DNA of 64,000 nt, from contig JAFTUF010000063.1 of NCBI GenBank assembly GCA_017466405.1, forward strand, positions 95,704 through 159,703. The letters are read 5' to 3'. This stretch comes from Bacteroidales bacterium (GTDB lineage: Bacteria > Bacteroidota > Bacteroidia > Bacteroidales > F082). Under the pieces are notes generated by a model, which worked only from the letters and a program-made list of their open reading frames with translations, did not search any database and was not told the DNA's origin. Within the stretch, counting starts at the first letter, position 1. Every line of letters starts with the position of its first letter. Below are positions 7,948 to 16,783 of the stretch, piece by piece. Position numbers and translations under genes: made by a program.

Positions 7948-9822
7948 TTAATAGGAATTAAACAAGTCGAAATGATATTGCATATACGACTTGCCGTCTT
8001 CTACCACGCTATCTCTTATATTCTCAGGTAAGTCGTTCTTAATGAAGTTGCCTGTATTGGAATAAACGAATTCTCCTTCTGGCGTTTTCCAACCCAATCC
8101 ATTGTTAAGTTCAAAAAACGCGAATGGCCTGTAACACAAACCGAACATATTCTTGCTCCATATAAACTCATCATGAGGCAGACCCAGCTGAGCCATTATC
8201 ATCGCCGGCAAATCGGTATTGCCACATATCGCGTCGAAGGTCTTGCCTCTCAAAGAATCTTGAAGAGGCTCGCCATAAATAAGCATAGGAATCTTATGAT
8301 GATCGAAGGATTCCATCCTGTGGTTCTTATATGACGCATGACTATGATCTGCCACAAAGATAAACAAGGTGCTGTCGTACCAATCTTGCTGACGTGCTTT
8401 TTCCATAAACATCTTGATGGCAATATCGGTATAATGTCCCGAGTTGACGTATTGTTTTTCAATCTTAGGCCATTCTATCTCTTCGAACATCTTCGGATAA
8501 TCGTATGGCGAATGAGTGCTTTGAGTGAAGAGCGTACTGAAGAAAGGCTGCGGATGCTTCGACACCTGCTCAGCATACCAAGGCATCACATCAGCATCGT
8601 GATAACCGAGCTTTCCCTTGAAGTAGCCTTCGTTAATATCCTTAGCCTCTACAATCTCATCAAATTCATTATAACGAAGATATGACAGAATATTTCCGTA
8701 ATTCAGTTCTCCTCCGAAATAAAAACTGGTGTAATATCCTATAGAATCCATCTTCTTCACTAGAGAAGGAACTGCATAATATTTATCAGGATGATTGGTG
8801 ATTGTGGTGACCGGCATTCCAGGCAATCCGCCGAAAAGCGACGACATTGCGTGTTGGGAGCGATTTGCGCTAGCATAGATGTTTGTAAACAACAGACCGT
8901 CTTCTTCCAAGTCGCGGAAGTTTGGCGTGATACCAGGCTCGCCACCAAGCGACTCTATCAAGTCGGCAGACCAGCTCTCCAAGAGAATCACCATGATATT
9001 AGGTCTTTCCATCTTCAAGATAGAAATCGTCGAGTCGCAATCTACCTGATGAAGTCCTTCCACTCTTTTCTTTGCCGACTCGAAATCCATATAGTTGAAA
9101 TGAGCCCGCGACTCCACCTTCTTGGAGTTTAATATATTCTCGACAAGATAATAAGCCGGATTGACACACATCTCGTTAGCCAACTTATGACTGCTGTAAT
9201 ATACCTTGCTCGATGTTATAGGTATCTCATTGAAACCACCTCTCATTCCAAGGAAAAGCAATCCAACAACTAAGACAAAACTTCCCGACATGACAAAAAC
9301 ATTAGGCTTGCTTTCTTCCCTATTCGATTCAGGATTCTGAGGCTCTACATATTTAGTATATAGCCAACAGAACAGAACCGTGAAAATGCTCCATAAGACA
9401 ATCAGCAATAATGTCTGCTCTGTCTCCGCTGTATTTATCACTTCGGATGGATTCTCCAAATACATCAAGGCTCTGTACGACAGTTTTGTTCTCCATTCGC
9501 CATAGATACCGATGTCGCCGAAAGCTGCGAGATTATATACCGCCACAAGCAAATAAAAAAACCATCTCAAAGGCGCGAAGAGCGTATCCTTATTGATGGC
9601 AAGAGTAACGAACATATAGATAGCAGGCAATGCCAACATAAAACTTGCTGTTGCAATGTCGAGTGGCAACGCCGACCAGAAACCTTTCAATATTTCCTTA
9701 AATGGAATCTCTCCCAATGTGACTAACGACCAATATTTAACAATGAAGATAACTCTCATCGTGGCAAAAAGCACCAACAAGAAAACCAACATTTTCAATA
9801 AAGTGACCCAAATCTTTTTCAT
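7948..9822 (-). CDS. LtaS-like membrane sulfatase/phosphoglycerol transferase family protein
   Basis: A 624-residue inner-membrane protein. About five hydrophobic segments lie within residues 1-195 and an extracytoplasmic sulfatase-fold domain runs from about 270 to 600. Visible active-site pieces are LLESWSAD (metal Glu), NRSQHAMSSLFGGLPG at the nucleophile site, and FVADHSHASYKNH with the metal-binding Asp/His. Relatives transfer phosphoglycerol or phosphoethanolamine to lipids or glycans; the substrate here is unknown. The usual nucleophile Thr appears to be Ser (about residue 322), which is noteworthy. It is upstream of ffh on the same strand, 69 bases away, with its own likely transcript. 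Confidence 0.85.
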   Translation of the reverse strand: MKKIWVTLLKMLVFLLVLFATMRVIFIVKYWSLVTLGEIPFKEILKGFWSALPLDIATASFMLALPAIYMFVTLAINKDTLFAPLRWFFYLLVAVYNLAAFGDIGIYGEWRTKLSYRALMYLENPSEVINTAETEQTLLLIVLWSIFTVLFCWLYTKYVEPQNPESNREESKPNVFVMSGSFVLVVGLLFLGMRGGFNEIPITSSKVYYSSHKLANEMCVNPAYYLVENILNSKKVESRAHFNYMDFESAKKRVEGLHQVDCDSTISILKMERPNIMVILLESWSADLIESLGGEPGITPNFRDLEEDGLLFTNIYASANRSQHAMSSLFGGLPGMPVTTITNHPDKYYAVPSLVKKMDSIGYYTSFYFGGELNYGNILSYLRYNEFDEIVEAKDINEGYFKGKLGYHDADVMPWYAEQVSKHPQPFFSTLFTQSTHSPYDYPKMFEEIEWPKIEKQYVNSGHYTDIAIKMFMEKARQQDWYDSTLFIFVADHSHASYKNHRMESFDHHKIPMLIYGEPLQDSLRGKTFDAICGNTDLPAMIMAQLGLPHDEFIWSKNMFGLCYRPFAFFELNNGLGWKTPEGEFVYSNTGNFIKNDLPENIRDSVVEDGKSYMQYHFDLFNSY

Positions 9823-9859
9823 ATAAATATTATTTCCGTAAATATAACTATTTTATTTA

Positions 9860-11287
9860 TCATTTTTCCATCACAAGCCTAAATCCATAACACACATCGC
9901 TCCACGACGGTGTTCCACTGAAACGGTCTGCCACTCGACAATAACTGTCGCTGTAACTGAACGAGCCTCCTCTAACGACTTTATTATTACCTGACTCAGG
10001 TCCTACAGGATTTGTCTGAGCCGAGCTATTATAACTTCCATACCAGTCGGAGCACCACTCAAAGACGTTGCCGCTCATGTCATAAATACCAAGTTCATTA
10101 GGTATCTTAGTCTTGACATCATGCGACACATAAGAGCTGTTATCATCATACCACGCCACGTTATTTACAGAGTTACTGCCTGAATATTTGTAATTATTAG
10201 TTCGATTACCACCTTTTGCCGCATACTCCCACTCCGCCTCTGTAGGAAGTCGGAAAGTCTTGCCGCTAAGATAACTCAGCATTTCAACAAACTCCTGCGC
10301 CATATCCCAACTGATATTATCTACAGGTTTGTCATCGCCAACATTATGACTCGGGTTATCACCCATCACAGCTTTCCACAATGACTGCGTCACTTCAGTC
10401 TCGCCAATGAAATAAGTGTCAAGTGTCACGTCATGAATCGGGCTCTCGTCTATGTTAGATCCGACACCGCTTCCTCCCATCGCGAAAGTGCCGCCTTCAA
10501 CTTCCACCATCACGAAAGAAACACCATTGACAGTCACGGTTTCAGTATTAATAGGATTCTCTTCTTCAAGAGTAGTGAAACTTGTCTGTGCGCTATAAGC
10601 AATACCTTCGCTGTTTTCAGCATAAGCTTTTACATAATATTTGGTGTTTGGAGTTAAATCTGTGATGCTGTTATAAAACTCCCCGACTCCAGAACCGCTG
10701 TTAACTGTATTGTTATTTATTGTCGGATTCTGAGTCTTGCTCCAGCAGAAACCTCTACGAGTGACATCAGCGCCACCATCTGCAGAAACAACCGCTCTGA
10801 ATACCGCCGTCGTTTGCGTCACGTTATCAATAGTTTTCATAGCAACAGATGGTAAAACCACGACATCACCTCCGCCATTGTCATCTTCCCCATTATCACC
10901 ACCGTCATCATTATCACCTCCGCCGGTTTCAACTGTATAGAAATCATCGATTTCAGTCTCAAAAGAACTTAATGGCGCTGTAAATCTTATCTTGAAATAA
11001 TATTTTGTATTGGAATCAAGTTCTGTCAATGTGACATTAAAACTATTGCCGTTGACATTCATCTCCACATTCTCCGAAGACGTGAGGTCTTTGCTTTTAC
11101 CATAAATCAAGACGATGGCATCGGCTGGCATATTATACTCGTATGTTCCTTGAATAACGGCTGTCGTCAATGTCGTTGCGACTTCATCAAGATTAACATC
11201 AACGACTTCAGGCATATTGATTTTCTTACATGCCATAAAAACAAGAAGCGGCAACAATATCAGGCAGAGTCTTTTCATCTTTCTCAT
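9860..11287 (-). CDS. Lipoprotein with FN3-like modules and SUMF1/FGE-sulfatase domain
   Basis: A 475-residue lipoprotein: the signal peptide ends in a lipobox (LLVFMAC, Cys about 20). Two FN3-like modules (ELDSNTKYYFKIRF; DLTPNTKYYVKAYAE) flank an Asp/Gly-rich linker (GGGDNDDGGDNGEDDNGGG). The C-terminal ~230 residues are a formylglycine-generating-enzyme-type fold: EGGTFAMGG, IGETEVTQSLWKAVMG, RLPTEAEWEYAAKGG, GNVFEWCSDWYG, VVRGGSF, YGFRLV. In this phylum the fold is mostly non-catalytic and used at the cell surface. I see no reason to assign FGE activity. The start codon overlaps the stop of the beta-barrel gene upstream (TAATG), so the two are translationally coupled. Confidence 0.87.
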   Translation of the reverse strand: MRKMKRLCLILLPLLVFMACKKINMPEVVDVNLDEVATTLTTAVIQGTYEYNMPADAIVLIYGKSKDLTSSENVEMNVNGNSFNVTLTELDSNTKYYFKIRFTAPLSSFETEIDDFYTVETGGGDNDDGGDNGEDDNGGGDVVVLPSVAMKTIDNVTQTTAVFRAVVSADGGADVTRRGFCWSKTQNPTINNNTVNSGSGVGEFYNSITDLTPNTKYYVKAYAENSEGIAYSAQTSFTTLEEENPINTETVTVNGVSFVMVEVEGGTFAMGGSGVGSNIDESPIHDVTLDTYFIGETEVTQSLWKAVMGDNPSHNVGDDKPVDNISWDMAQEFVEMLSYLSGKTFRLPTEAEWEYAAKGGNRTNNYKYSGSNSVNNVAWYDDNSSYVSHDVKTKIPNELGIYDMSGNVFEWCSDWYGSYNSSAQTNPVGPESGNNKVVRGGSFSYSDSYCRVADRFSGTPSWSDVCYGFRLVMEK

Positions 11288-12264
11288 TATAAATTAACAC
11301 CCAATCCTAATTTAAATTCGAGGTTATTTAAGTTGGTAGTTACAACATCAAACGACGCATTAAGTTTCCCCAACTTCAGCATAAGACCGGCATTGGCATC
11401 AACGCCGTTATCGGAATAATCAACGTTCTTAACCAAATATTTATTGGTATCTTCCCAGGCAATATTATAGTGTCCAACGCCAACACCTGCTTTTAGATAC
11501 ACAGGCCCAGCGACTTTAAACATAAGACCCAACAAAAAAGAATGTCTAATTTTCTCCACATTTCCTGTGTAATAGTGTGTCTTACCATCGACAAGTCCGT
11601 CTTTATCACATTCCAAATCGCTTATTGTTTTGAAGTTAAAATTACTCATCAGGTTTATGTACCAATTGAGTTTTTTAGATTTAGTAGGTGAAGGATGAAA
11701 TCCGAACTCACCAAAAGTAATACCATACGATGAGATTCCAATATCGGTACACGCGTAATTGACACTAACGAAGAAGTCACGTTTCGGTTCATTCATACCA
11801 ACGGCATCTTTCATTTCTCCCATAGTCGGAACATTCACATATACTAGTTTTTCCTCTACAACTCTCTCTGTCTTATAGTCGCTCACCACGACCAACTCAT
11901 AACCGCAGAAATCACATAAGTCTTCAGGCAGCCAATATTCCGTCTTGCCATAGTCGGGATGATGTATCTCCAAGAATGTCGCTGTCGTTGAGAGATAAAG
12001 ATGAATCTCCGAAGGTTCAAACTGCACATCGAAATAAGTAGCGAGGTTTCCTTTGAAAGTCATCTTCCTTCTTTCTTCTGCGCTGATATTTTCGGTCGAG
12101 ATTTTTATCAATGCCATAGGAACATTATTGTCATCGAGATGATCCATCTTATCTAGCATCACATAACCATCAATCTTATGGAACGAGCCCTCCTTGACAT
12201 GAATCTGCGAGAAAGACGTCAACGCAGCGATTATGAGGGATAGTAATAGTATATATTTTTTCAT
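11287..12264 (-). CDS. Outer-membrane beta-barrel protein, unknown function
   Basis: A 325-residue protein with signal peptide (MKKYILLLSLIIAALTSFSQ). The first ~140 residues look like a periplasmic or PEGA-like beta domain containing YWLPEDLCDFCGYELVVVSDY. The second half alternates hydrophobic strands typical of an eight-stranded barrel (FFVSVNYACTDIGISSYG; GPVYLKAGVGVGHYNI) and ends FKLGLGVNL. It is coupled to the SUMF1 lipoprotein downstream, suggesting a surface complex; that pairing is inference. Confidence 0.7.
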   Translation of the reverse strand: MKKYILLLSLIIAALTSFSQIHVKEGSFHKIDGYVMLDKMDHLDDNNVPMALIKISTENISAEERRKMTFKGNLATYFDVQFEPSEIHLYLSTTATFLEIHHPDYGKTEYWLPEDLCDFCGYELVVVSDYKTERVVEEKLVYVNVPTMGEMKDAVGMNEPKRDFFVSVNYACTDIGISSYGITFGEFGFHPSPTKSKKLNWYINLMSNFNFKTISDLECDKDGLVDGKTHYYTGNVEKIRHSFLLGLMFKVAGPVYLKAGVGVGHYNIAWEDTNKYLVKNVDYSDNGVDANAGLMLKLGKLNASFDVVTTNLNNLEFKLGLGVNL

Positions 12265-12273
12265 GGATGAGGT

Positions 12274-12330
12274 GCTGAGTTACTAAGTTACTAAGTTGCT
12301 AAGTTGCTAAGTTGCTGAGTTGCTGAGTTG
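12274..12330. repeat. Tandem octamer array (RCTRAGTT)
   Basis: Seven tandem 8-base units of the form GCTGAGTT / ACTAAGTT / GCTAAGTT. Directly after it, 12341-12363 holds TCAGATT-type words, the unit that also occurs inside dapB. Confidence 0.92.
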
Positions 12331-12361
12331 TTATAAATTTGAGATTCTCAGATTTTCAGAT

Positions 12362-13033
12362 TCATATAGAGTAGTTTCTCGCGCCGAATATTTTGCTGCC
12401 GACTCTTACCATTGTCGCGCCTTCTTCTATCGCGATTGGATAATCGTCTGACATTCCCATTGAGATTTCCTTGAAAGCAGCATCGTCTTTAAAATAATTC
12501 TCCTTCAAGAAATCAAATATATCTTTCAAAGATTTAAATTCGTTTCTTACCTGATTAGTATCGTCGGTGAAAGTAGCCATTCCCATAACGCCGCAGATAC
12601 GGATATTTTTCAAGTTCTTATATGACTCCGATTCTAATAATGATTTTGCTTCTTCTAAGTCAAGTCCGAATTTCGTTTCTTCCTGAGCTATATGAAACTG
12701 CAGCAGGCAGTCGATGACACGCTCTTTTTTAGCAGCTTCTTTGTTGACTGCCTCAAGCAGCGATGCGCTATCGATGGAATGAATCAAGGTAACGAAAGGA
12801 GCGATATATTTGATTTTGTTAGTCTGAAGATGACCTATGAAATGCCAATGAATATCTTTAGGAAGTTCCTGATGTTTGTCTCGCATTTCGAGAGCCTTAT
12901 TCTCTCCGAACACACGCTGACCAGCGTCGTAAGCTTCCTGTAAATCAGGAATTGGTTTTGTTTTGGATACTGCTATAAGAGTGACATTTGAAGGCACTGT
13001 TGCCCTGACGATATTTAAATTTTCTTGTATCAT
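12362..13033 (-). CDS. yggS: YggS/PROSC family pyridoxal-phosphate homeostasis protein
   Basis: A 223-residue single-domain PLP-binding protein that buffers intracellular PLP and affects amino/keto-acid balance. Signatures: TLIAVSKTKPIPD (PLP Lys), FGENKALEMRDK, WHFIGHLQTNK, IHSIDSASL, FGLDLEEA, MGMATFTDD, MGMSDDYPIAIEEGATMVRVGSKIFG. I use the internal Met at 13033 because the longer ORF start lies upstream of the promoter box. Length matches the family. Confidence 0.93.
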   Translation of the reverse strand: MIQENLNIVRATVPSNVTLIAVSKTKPIPDLQEAYDAGQRVFGENKALEMRDKHQELPKDIHWHFIGHLQTNKIKYIAPFVTLIHSIDSASLLEAVNKEAAKKERVIDCLLQFHIAQEETKFGLDLEEAKSLLESESYKNLKNIRICGVMGMATFTDDTNQVRNEFKSLKDIFDFLKENYFKDDAAFKEISMGMSDDYPIAIEEGATMVRVGSKIFGARNYSI

Positions 13034-13054
13034 TGTTTTAAAATTTAAGAGATA

Positions 13055-13062
13055 CAAAGGTA
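13055..13062 (-). promoter_or_regulatory. Promoter -7 box for yggS
   Basis: TACCTTTG on the minus strand, about 22 bases before the yggS ATG. Confidence 0.65.
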
Positions 13063-13069
13063 AGAAAAA

Positions 13070-13098
13070 GACAACAGACAACGGACAACAGACAACAG
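13070..13098. repeat. Tandem heptamer array (GACAACA)
   Basis: Four 7-base units GACAACA/GACAACG between yggS and the PHP gene. The same word family recurs at 23412, 24425, 25805 and 40539. Confidence 0.92.
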
Positions 13099-13107
13099 AT
13101 TTTTTTT

Positions 13108-13130
13108 GTAGGATCGTATCTCATACGTCC
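13108..13130. repeat. 23-bp palindromic element, copy F
   Basis: Begins GTAGG and carries the core CGTATCTCATACG, ending GTCC. It differs at three positions from the identical copies at 24929 and 48174. It ends one base before the stop codon of the PHP gene. Confidence 0.85.
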
Positions 13131-13131
13131 A

Positions 13132-14319
13132 TTATCTCTTACGTCTAATACAGAAACGTACAGCCGCTGCTATCACCAAGACGTACACACTCCATAATAG
13201 TATCGTTTTTGGATAGTTGACGCGGTCTAATCGCTGCTTAACAATAGTCGCGTCTTCGTGACGTGTTATCGGGTTGAGATATAATGTCGTTCCGTCTTTG
13301 AATCGAAGTTCGGTTCTTACGTAATTGTCTTCAGGCTGGATGATATAAAACGCCGACTTTTTATTCTTCTGGGAGTTCAGTTCCTTGCCTTCTTGTCCGA
13401 TAAACTTAATCTTTGAGAAAGTCTTTGAAGCTGCGACAAACAAAGTGTCGCCTTTAAGCTCAACCTGCGTGATATGTGGAAGGTCTTTCTTCAAACGATT
13501 TATCTTCTGCTCAAGAGTCTCGTCTCTTTTGACAAGAAAATCGACGCCGACGGCATTTCCATTTTCCAAAGCCTGAAGAAGCTGCTCAGCCTCGTTCTCA
13601 GGAGCGTTAATCATGGTGAAACGCGTCGCCACATCGGTGATGTCGGTCACGTCATGCGAGTCGTCGTTACCTATCAGATAGACGAGATGTCCGTTGGAAA
13701 GAGCCATATCCCAATGAGCGCAAGAAATCCTGAACCCATTCAGCACTTCCATAAGCTTATAGTTGCTGAGATATTTCATATCCTCAACAAGATAGCCTTT
13801 CTTCACGAAAGAAGGATGAGCCGGTATAGCGAGACGCGTCTGTTTCGCGAGACGATTGAGAGTATGCTGTTTCATGCTGAGATTCTGGAAAGCGAAATAA
13901 TCGAGTTTTCTCACTTTCTCCGCGCCGATGCAAAGCTGATGTATCTTAAAAATTCCGTAGCCATGTTCGTAAGCCGGGATAAAGCTACGGTCTGAAGAGT
14001 CGTAAAAATTAATCTTGTTATAATCAGAGATTCCCACGTGGTCGAAGCCGAGAGCAGAATAAACGCTGTCTAACATCTCGTTGGTGTTAAGTCTTCCATT
14101 GGTAAGTCCACCAAACTGACGAGTGTGAGCGTGGAAATTCGCCTGAACCCAGTTGTCAGGATTCATGTCATTATAAGGATTATGGAGGTAAGTTCCCTGA
14201 AAGGGTGTAGGTTCATCGAATGAATACGAAGGTCTGAAAATGCTTGTCAGCAATACTATGGATACAAATCCTAAGATGATATATAATAAAGACTTAAAAA
14301 ATATTTTTACGAATCTCAC
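13132..14319 (-). CDS. Membrane-anchored PHP-domain phosphoesterase-like protein
   Basis: A 395-residue protein with an N-terminal transmembrane segment (about 8-28) and a C-terminal one (about 370-390). The middle is a PHP-like metal-dependent domain: NFHAHTRQFGG (two His), FDHVGISDYN, AIPAHPSF, and LIGNDDSHDVTD with the late Asp/His cluster. PHP proteins hydrolyse phosphoesters with two or three metal ions; the substrate here is unknown. Orientation of the domain is probably periplasmic. It has its own promoter directly after the terminator of the neighbouring lipoprotein gene. Confidence 0.8.
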   Translation of the reverse strand: MRFVKIFFKSLLYIILGFVSIVLLTSIFRPSYSFDEPTPFQGTYLHNPYNDMNPDNWVQANFHAHTRQFGGLTNGRLNTNEMLDSVYSALGFDHVGISDYNKINFYDSSDRSFIPAYEHGYGIFKIHQLCIGAEKVRKLDYFAFQNLSMKQHTLNRLAKQTRLAIPAHPSFVKKGYLVEDMKYLSNYKLMEVLNGFRISCAHWDMALSNGHLVYLIGNDDSHDVTDITDVATRFTMINAPENEAEQLLQALENGNAVGVDFLVKRDETLEQKINRLKKDLPHITQVELKGDTLFVAASKTFSKIKFIGQEGKELNSQKNKKSAFYIIQPEDNYVRTELRFKDGTTLYLNPITRHEDATIVKQRLDRVNYPKTILLWSVYVLVIAAAVRFCIRRKR

Positions 14320-14349
14320 GAGTCAAAAAAGCATTAATTAATATGAGTG

Positions 14350-14357
14350 CAAATATA
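14350..14357 (-). promoter_or_regulatory. Promoter -7 box for the PHP gene
   Basis: TATATTTG on the minus strand, about 30 bases upstream of the ATG and just past the terminator at 14366-14390. Confidence 0.65.
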
Positions 14358-14390
14358 AAAAAAATGGAGACTCAAATTTTAAGAGTCTCC
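14358..14390 (-). terminator. Intrinsic terminator of the collagen-motif lipoprotein gene
   Basis: GGAGACTC and GAGTCTCC form a perfect 8-bp stem followed on the minus strand by a run of eight Ts. Confidence 0.85.
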
Positions 14391-14397
14391 GTAATTT

Positions 14398-14937
14398 TTA
14401 GTCTAAAATGATATTTTCCTGTTTAAGCATTTTCACGAGATTTTCGTATTTGCTTAAGTCTTCATTCTTATATTTTCCGTACGTTGTCGCATCGATGAGA
14501 ACCACTTTGAAAGTCATGTCGGCGCCATAAAATTCGCATGGATTCTGATGTTGTTGTAAGTCTGAGTTTGTCCAAAATACTGTCACCCCGTAGTCGTAGT
14601 AAATAGTTTCCAATGTTGCAGAATACTGGTCGTTAGGATAAAGCGTAAGAGGCAGCTGATGCCATCCGTAGAAGTCGCCCGGGTTTTCCATATAAACGAG
14701 CACTGCGCCGTAATCTACCATATCTAAATCTATGGCGTCCCATTGAAGGTCAAGATACCAGTTAAGAGCGTTGTCATCCCAGACCCAGTCTGAAGCTTTT
14801 ATATCCACCGTTGCAGATTGGACGTTAGCGTTTCCGTCGTGACCAGGAGGACCCGGCTCTCCTTTTGGACCTTCACATGAAACAATGGTGAACAATGACA
14901 TCACCAATAATAATCCGAAAGATTTTAAAATTTTCAT
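14398..14937 (-). CDS. Lipoprotein with short collagen-like motif, unknown function
   Basis: A 179-residue predicted lipoprotein: signal peptide with lipobox SLFTIVSC. Right after the Cys comes a short Gly-X-Y tract, GPKGEPGPPGHDG, too short for a collagen helix and often seen at the N-terminus of Bacteroidota lipoproteins. The rest is a beta-rich, Trp/Tyr-rich domain (WVWDDNALNWYLDLQWD, YLDLQ, MENPGDFYGWHQLP) of no family I recognise. It is monocistronic and divergent from parA, ending in a strong terminator. Confidence 0.8.
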   Translation of the reverse strand: MKILKSFGLLLVMSLFTIVSCEGPKGEPGPPGHDGNANVQSATVDIKASDWVWDDNALNWYLDLQWDAIDLDMVDYGAVLVYMENPGDFYGWHQLPLTLYPNDQYSATLETIYYDYGVTVFWTNSDLQQHQNPCEFYGADMTFKVVLIDATTYGKYKNEDLSKYENLVKMLKQENIILD

Positions 14938-15083
14938 AGCGATTAAGTTTTAATTAATAAAAAAAACAGCCCGATTTTGTTCAAATATTATGCCATCGAA
15001 AGAGAAATTTTGAAATAAAATCTGGAATGAAAAATTGTTGAAAACTTCTACAAATACATCGTGATTTTTCACAATAAAAATTG

Positions 15084-15091
15084 TACCTTTG
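15084..15091 (+). promoter_or_regulatory. Promoter -7 box for the parA operon
   Basis: TACCTTTG, 28 bases before the parA ATG; the A/T-rich stretch about 20 bases upstream could hold the -33 box. Confidence 0.7.
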
Positions 15092-15118
15092 TAGTTTAAA
15101 AAGATAAATCAACAAGAT

Positions 15119-15898
15119 ATGGGAAAGATAATAGCGATAGCCAATCAAAAAGGCGGTGTTGGCAAGACAACCACAGCCATCAACCTTGCTGCAAGTCTTG
15201 CAGTTCTTGAGCATAAGACACTTTTGTTAGACGCAGACCCGCAAGCCAACTCGACATCGGGTGTAGGCTTCGACCCTAAAGAGATAGACGGCAGCATTTA
15301 CGAATGTATCATCGATGGCGTCAACCCTAAAGACATCATCAAGGAGACAGAGACTCCCAACCTGTATCTCCTGCCAGCGCACATCGACTTGGTCGGCGCA
15401 GAGATTGAGATGATAAACCTGCCTCAGAGAGAGAGAATGATGAGCGACGCACTCGCCTCCGTCAAGGACGAATACGACTATATCATCATCGACTGTTCGC
15501 CATCGTTAGGTCTCATCACCGTCAACGCACTCACGGCATCCGACTCCGTCATCATTCCCGTACAATGCCAATACTTCGCTCTCGAAGGTCTTGGCAAACT
15601 GCTCAACACAATAAAAATAGTGCAGAGCCGTTTCAACCCGCAGCTCGACATCGAAGGCATCTTGTTGACTATGTTCGATTCAAGAACAAGAATATCAAAA
15701 CAAGTCGTCAGTGAGGTGAAGACCCACTTCCAGTCGATGGTGTTCGACACTATCATCAACGTCAACACACGACTCAGCGAGGCCCCGAGCTTCGGACAGA
15801 CCGCCATCATGCACGACGCCACGAGCATAGGCGCTATCAATTATCTTAACCTTGCAAGAGAAATATTAAAGAACAACGAAAATGTCACTACAGAATAA
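15119..15898 (+). CDS. parA: ParA/Soj chromosome-partitioning ATPase
   Basis: A 259-residue deviant-Walker ATPase that moves ParB-parS complexes over the nucleoid. Motifs: KGGVGKTTTAINLAASLA at residue 10, DADPQANSTSG, YIIIDCSPSLGLITVNAL, and the C-terminal NVRLSEAPSFGQ-type motif (NTRLSEAPSFGQ). Length and motifs are those of chromosomal Soj. It overlaps parB by 17 bases and heads a run through ftsK. Confidence 0.97.
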   Translation: MGKIIAIANQKGGVGKTTTAINLAASLAVLEHKTLLLDADPQANSTSGVGFDPKEIDGSIYECIIDGVNPKDIIKETETPNLYLLPAHIDLVGAEIEMINLPQRERMMSDALASVKDEYDYIIIDCSPSLGLITVNALTASDSVIIPVQCQYFALEGLGKLLNTIKIVQSRFNPQLDIEGILLTMFDSRTRISKQVVSEVKTHFQSMVFDTIINVNTRLSEAPSFGQTAIMHDATSIGAINYLNLAREILKNNENVTTE

Positions 15899-16775
15899 GA
15901 AAAGAGGATTAGGTCGCGGACTCGACGCTATATTGCAGAGCCCAGAGACAGACATCACATCAACTGATATATCAGGCAATTACGTAGCAGGTGCCGTAGC
16001 GGAATTGAATATCGACTTCATTGAAGCTAACCCATTCCAGCCAAGAACCGACTTCGACGACAACGCTCTCAAAGAATTAGCAGATTCGATAAAGACACAA
16101 GGCGTCATACAGCCTGTCACGGTGAGAAAGATGGGTCGCGACAAATATCAACTCATCTCAGGAGAACGTCGTCTGCGTGCATCGAAACTCGCAGGACTCA
16201 AGACGATACCTGTATATATACGCGTCGCCAACGACGAGCAGATGTTAGAGATGGCTTTGATAGAGAACACTCATCGGGAAGGTCTTAACGCGATAGAAGT
16301 AGCTCTCTCATATCAGCGTCTCATCGAAGAATGCAACATCACACAAGAAGAACTCAGCGAGAAAGTAGGTAAAGACAGATCGACAGTGACCAACTTCCTC
16401 CGTCTCCTCAAATTACCTCCTGAGGTACAAGTGGCACTACGCGACGGATACATCTCCATGAGCCAGGCACGCGCCATCATCAACATTGAAGATAAAACAA
16501 AACAACTCATCATACTAAAAGAGATAATCGACAAAGACTTAAGCGTAAGACAAGTAGAGGAACTCGTTCGCTCGCTTAACAGCAAAAACAATAAGGTCAA
16601 AAAACAAAAGACCGTATTACCAGAGGCTTTCATCTTAAAGACAGAAGCCTTAGCGAAATCTCTTAACACAAAGGTAAAGGTTGACCGTAACAGCAAAGGC
16701 AAAGGCTCTTTGACAATCAGCTTCAAAAACGACGAAGAATTTGAGAGACTTATTTCTTTAATCAATAAAGACTGA
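15882..16775 (+). CDS. parB: ParB/Spo0J chromosome-partitioning protein
   Basis: A 297-residue CTPase and parS-binding protein. N-terminal KKRGLGRGLDAIL is the ParA-stimulating segment. The CTP-binding ParB/Srx domain shows PFQPRTDFDDNALKELADSIK, GERRLRASKLAGL and ENTHREGLNAIEVA. A central helix-turn-helix (TQEELSEKVGKDRSTVTNFLRLL) and a C-terminal dimer domain follow. Its start lies inside the end of parA. I did not find a perfect parS nearby. Confidence 0.97.
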   Translation: MSLQNKKRGLGRGLDAILQSPETDITSTDISGNYVAGAVAELNIDFIEANPFQPRTDFDDNALKELADSIKTQGVIQPVTVRKMGRDKYQLISGERRLRASKLAGLKTIPVYIRVANDEQMLEMALIENTHREGLNAIEVALSYQRLIEECNITQEELSEKVGKDRSTVTNFLRLLKLPPEVQVALRDGYISMSQARAIINIEDKTKQLIILKEIIDKDLSVRQVEELVRSLNSKNNKVKKQKTVLPEAFILKTEALAKSLNTKVKVDRNSKGKGSLTISFKNDEEFERLISLINKD

Positions 16776-16783
16776 TTCCTAAG

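Noticed and set aside
9860-11287. Sulfatase-activating enzyme acting on the adjacent LtaS-like sulfatase
   Set aside because: LtaS-type enzymes use Thr/Ser and need no formylglycine, and the SUMF1 protein is an exported lipoprotein with FN3-like modules; adjacency alone is not support.
14398-14937. Collagen-like protein
   Set aside because: Only about four Gly-X-Y triplets are present, too few for a collagen helix; treated as a lipoprotein motif.
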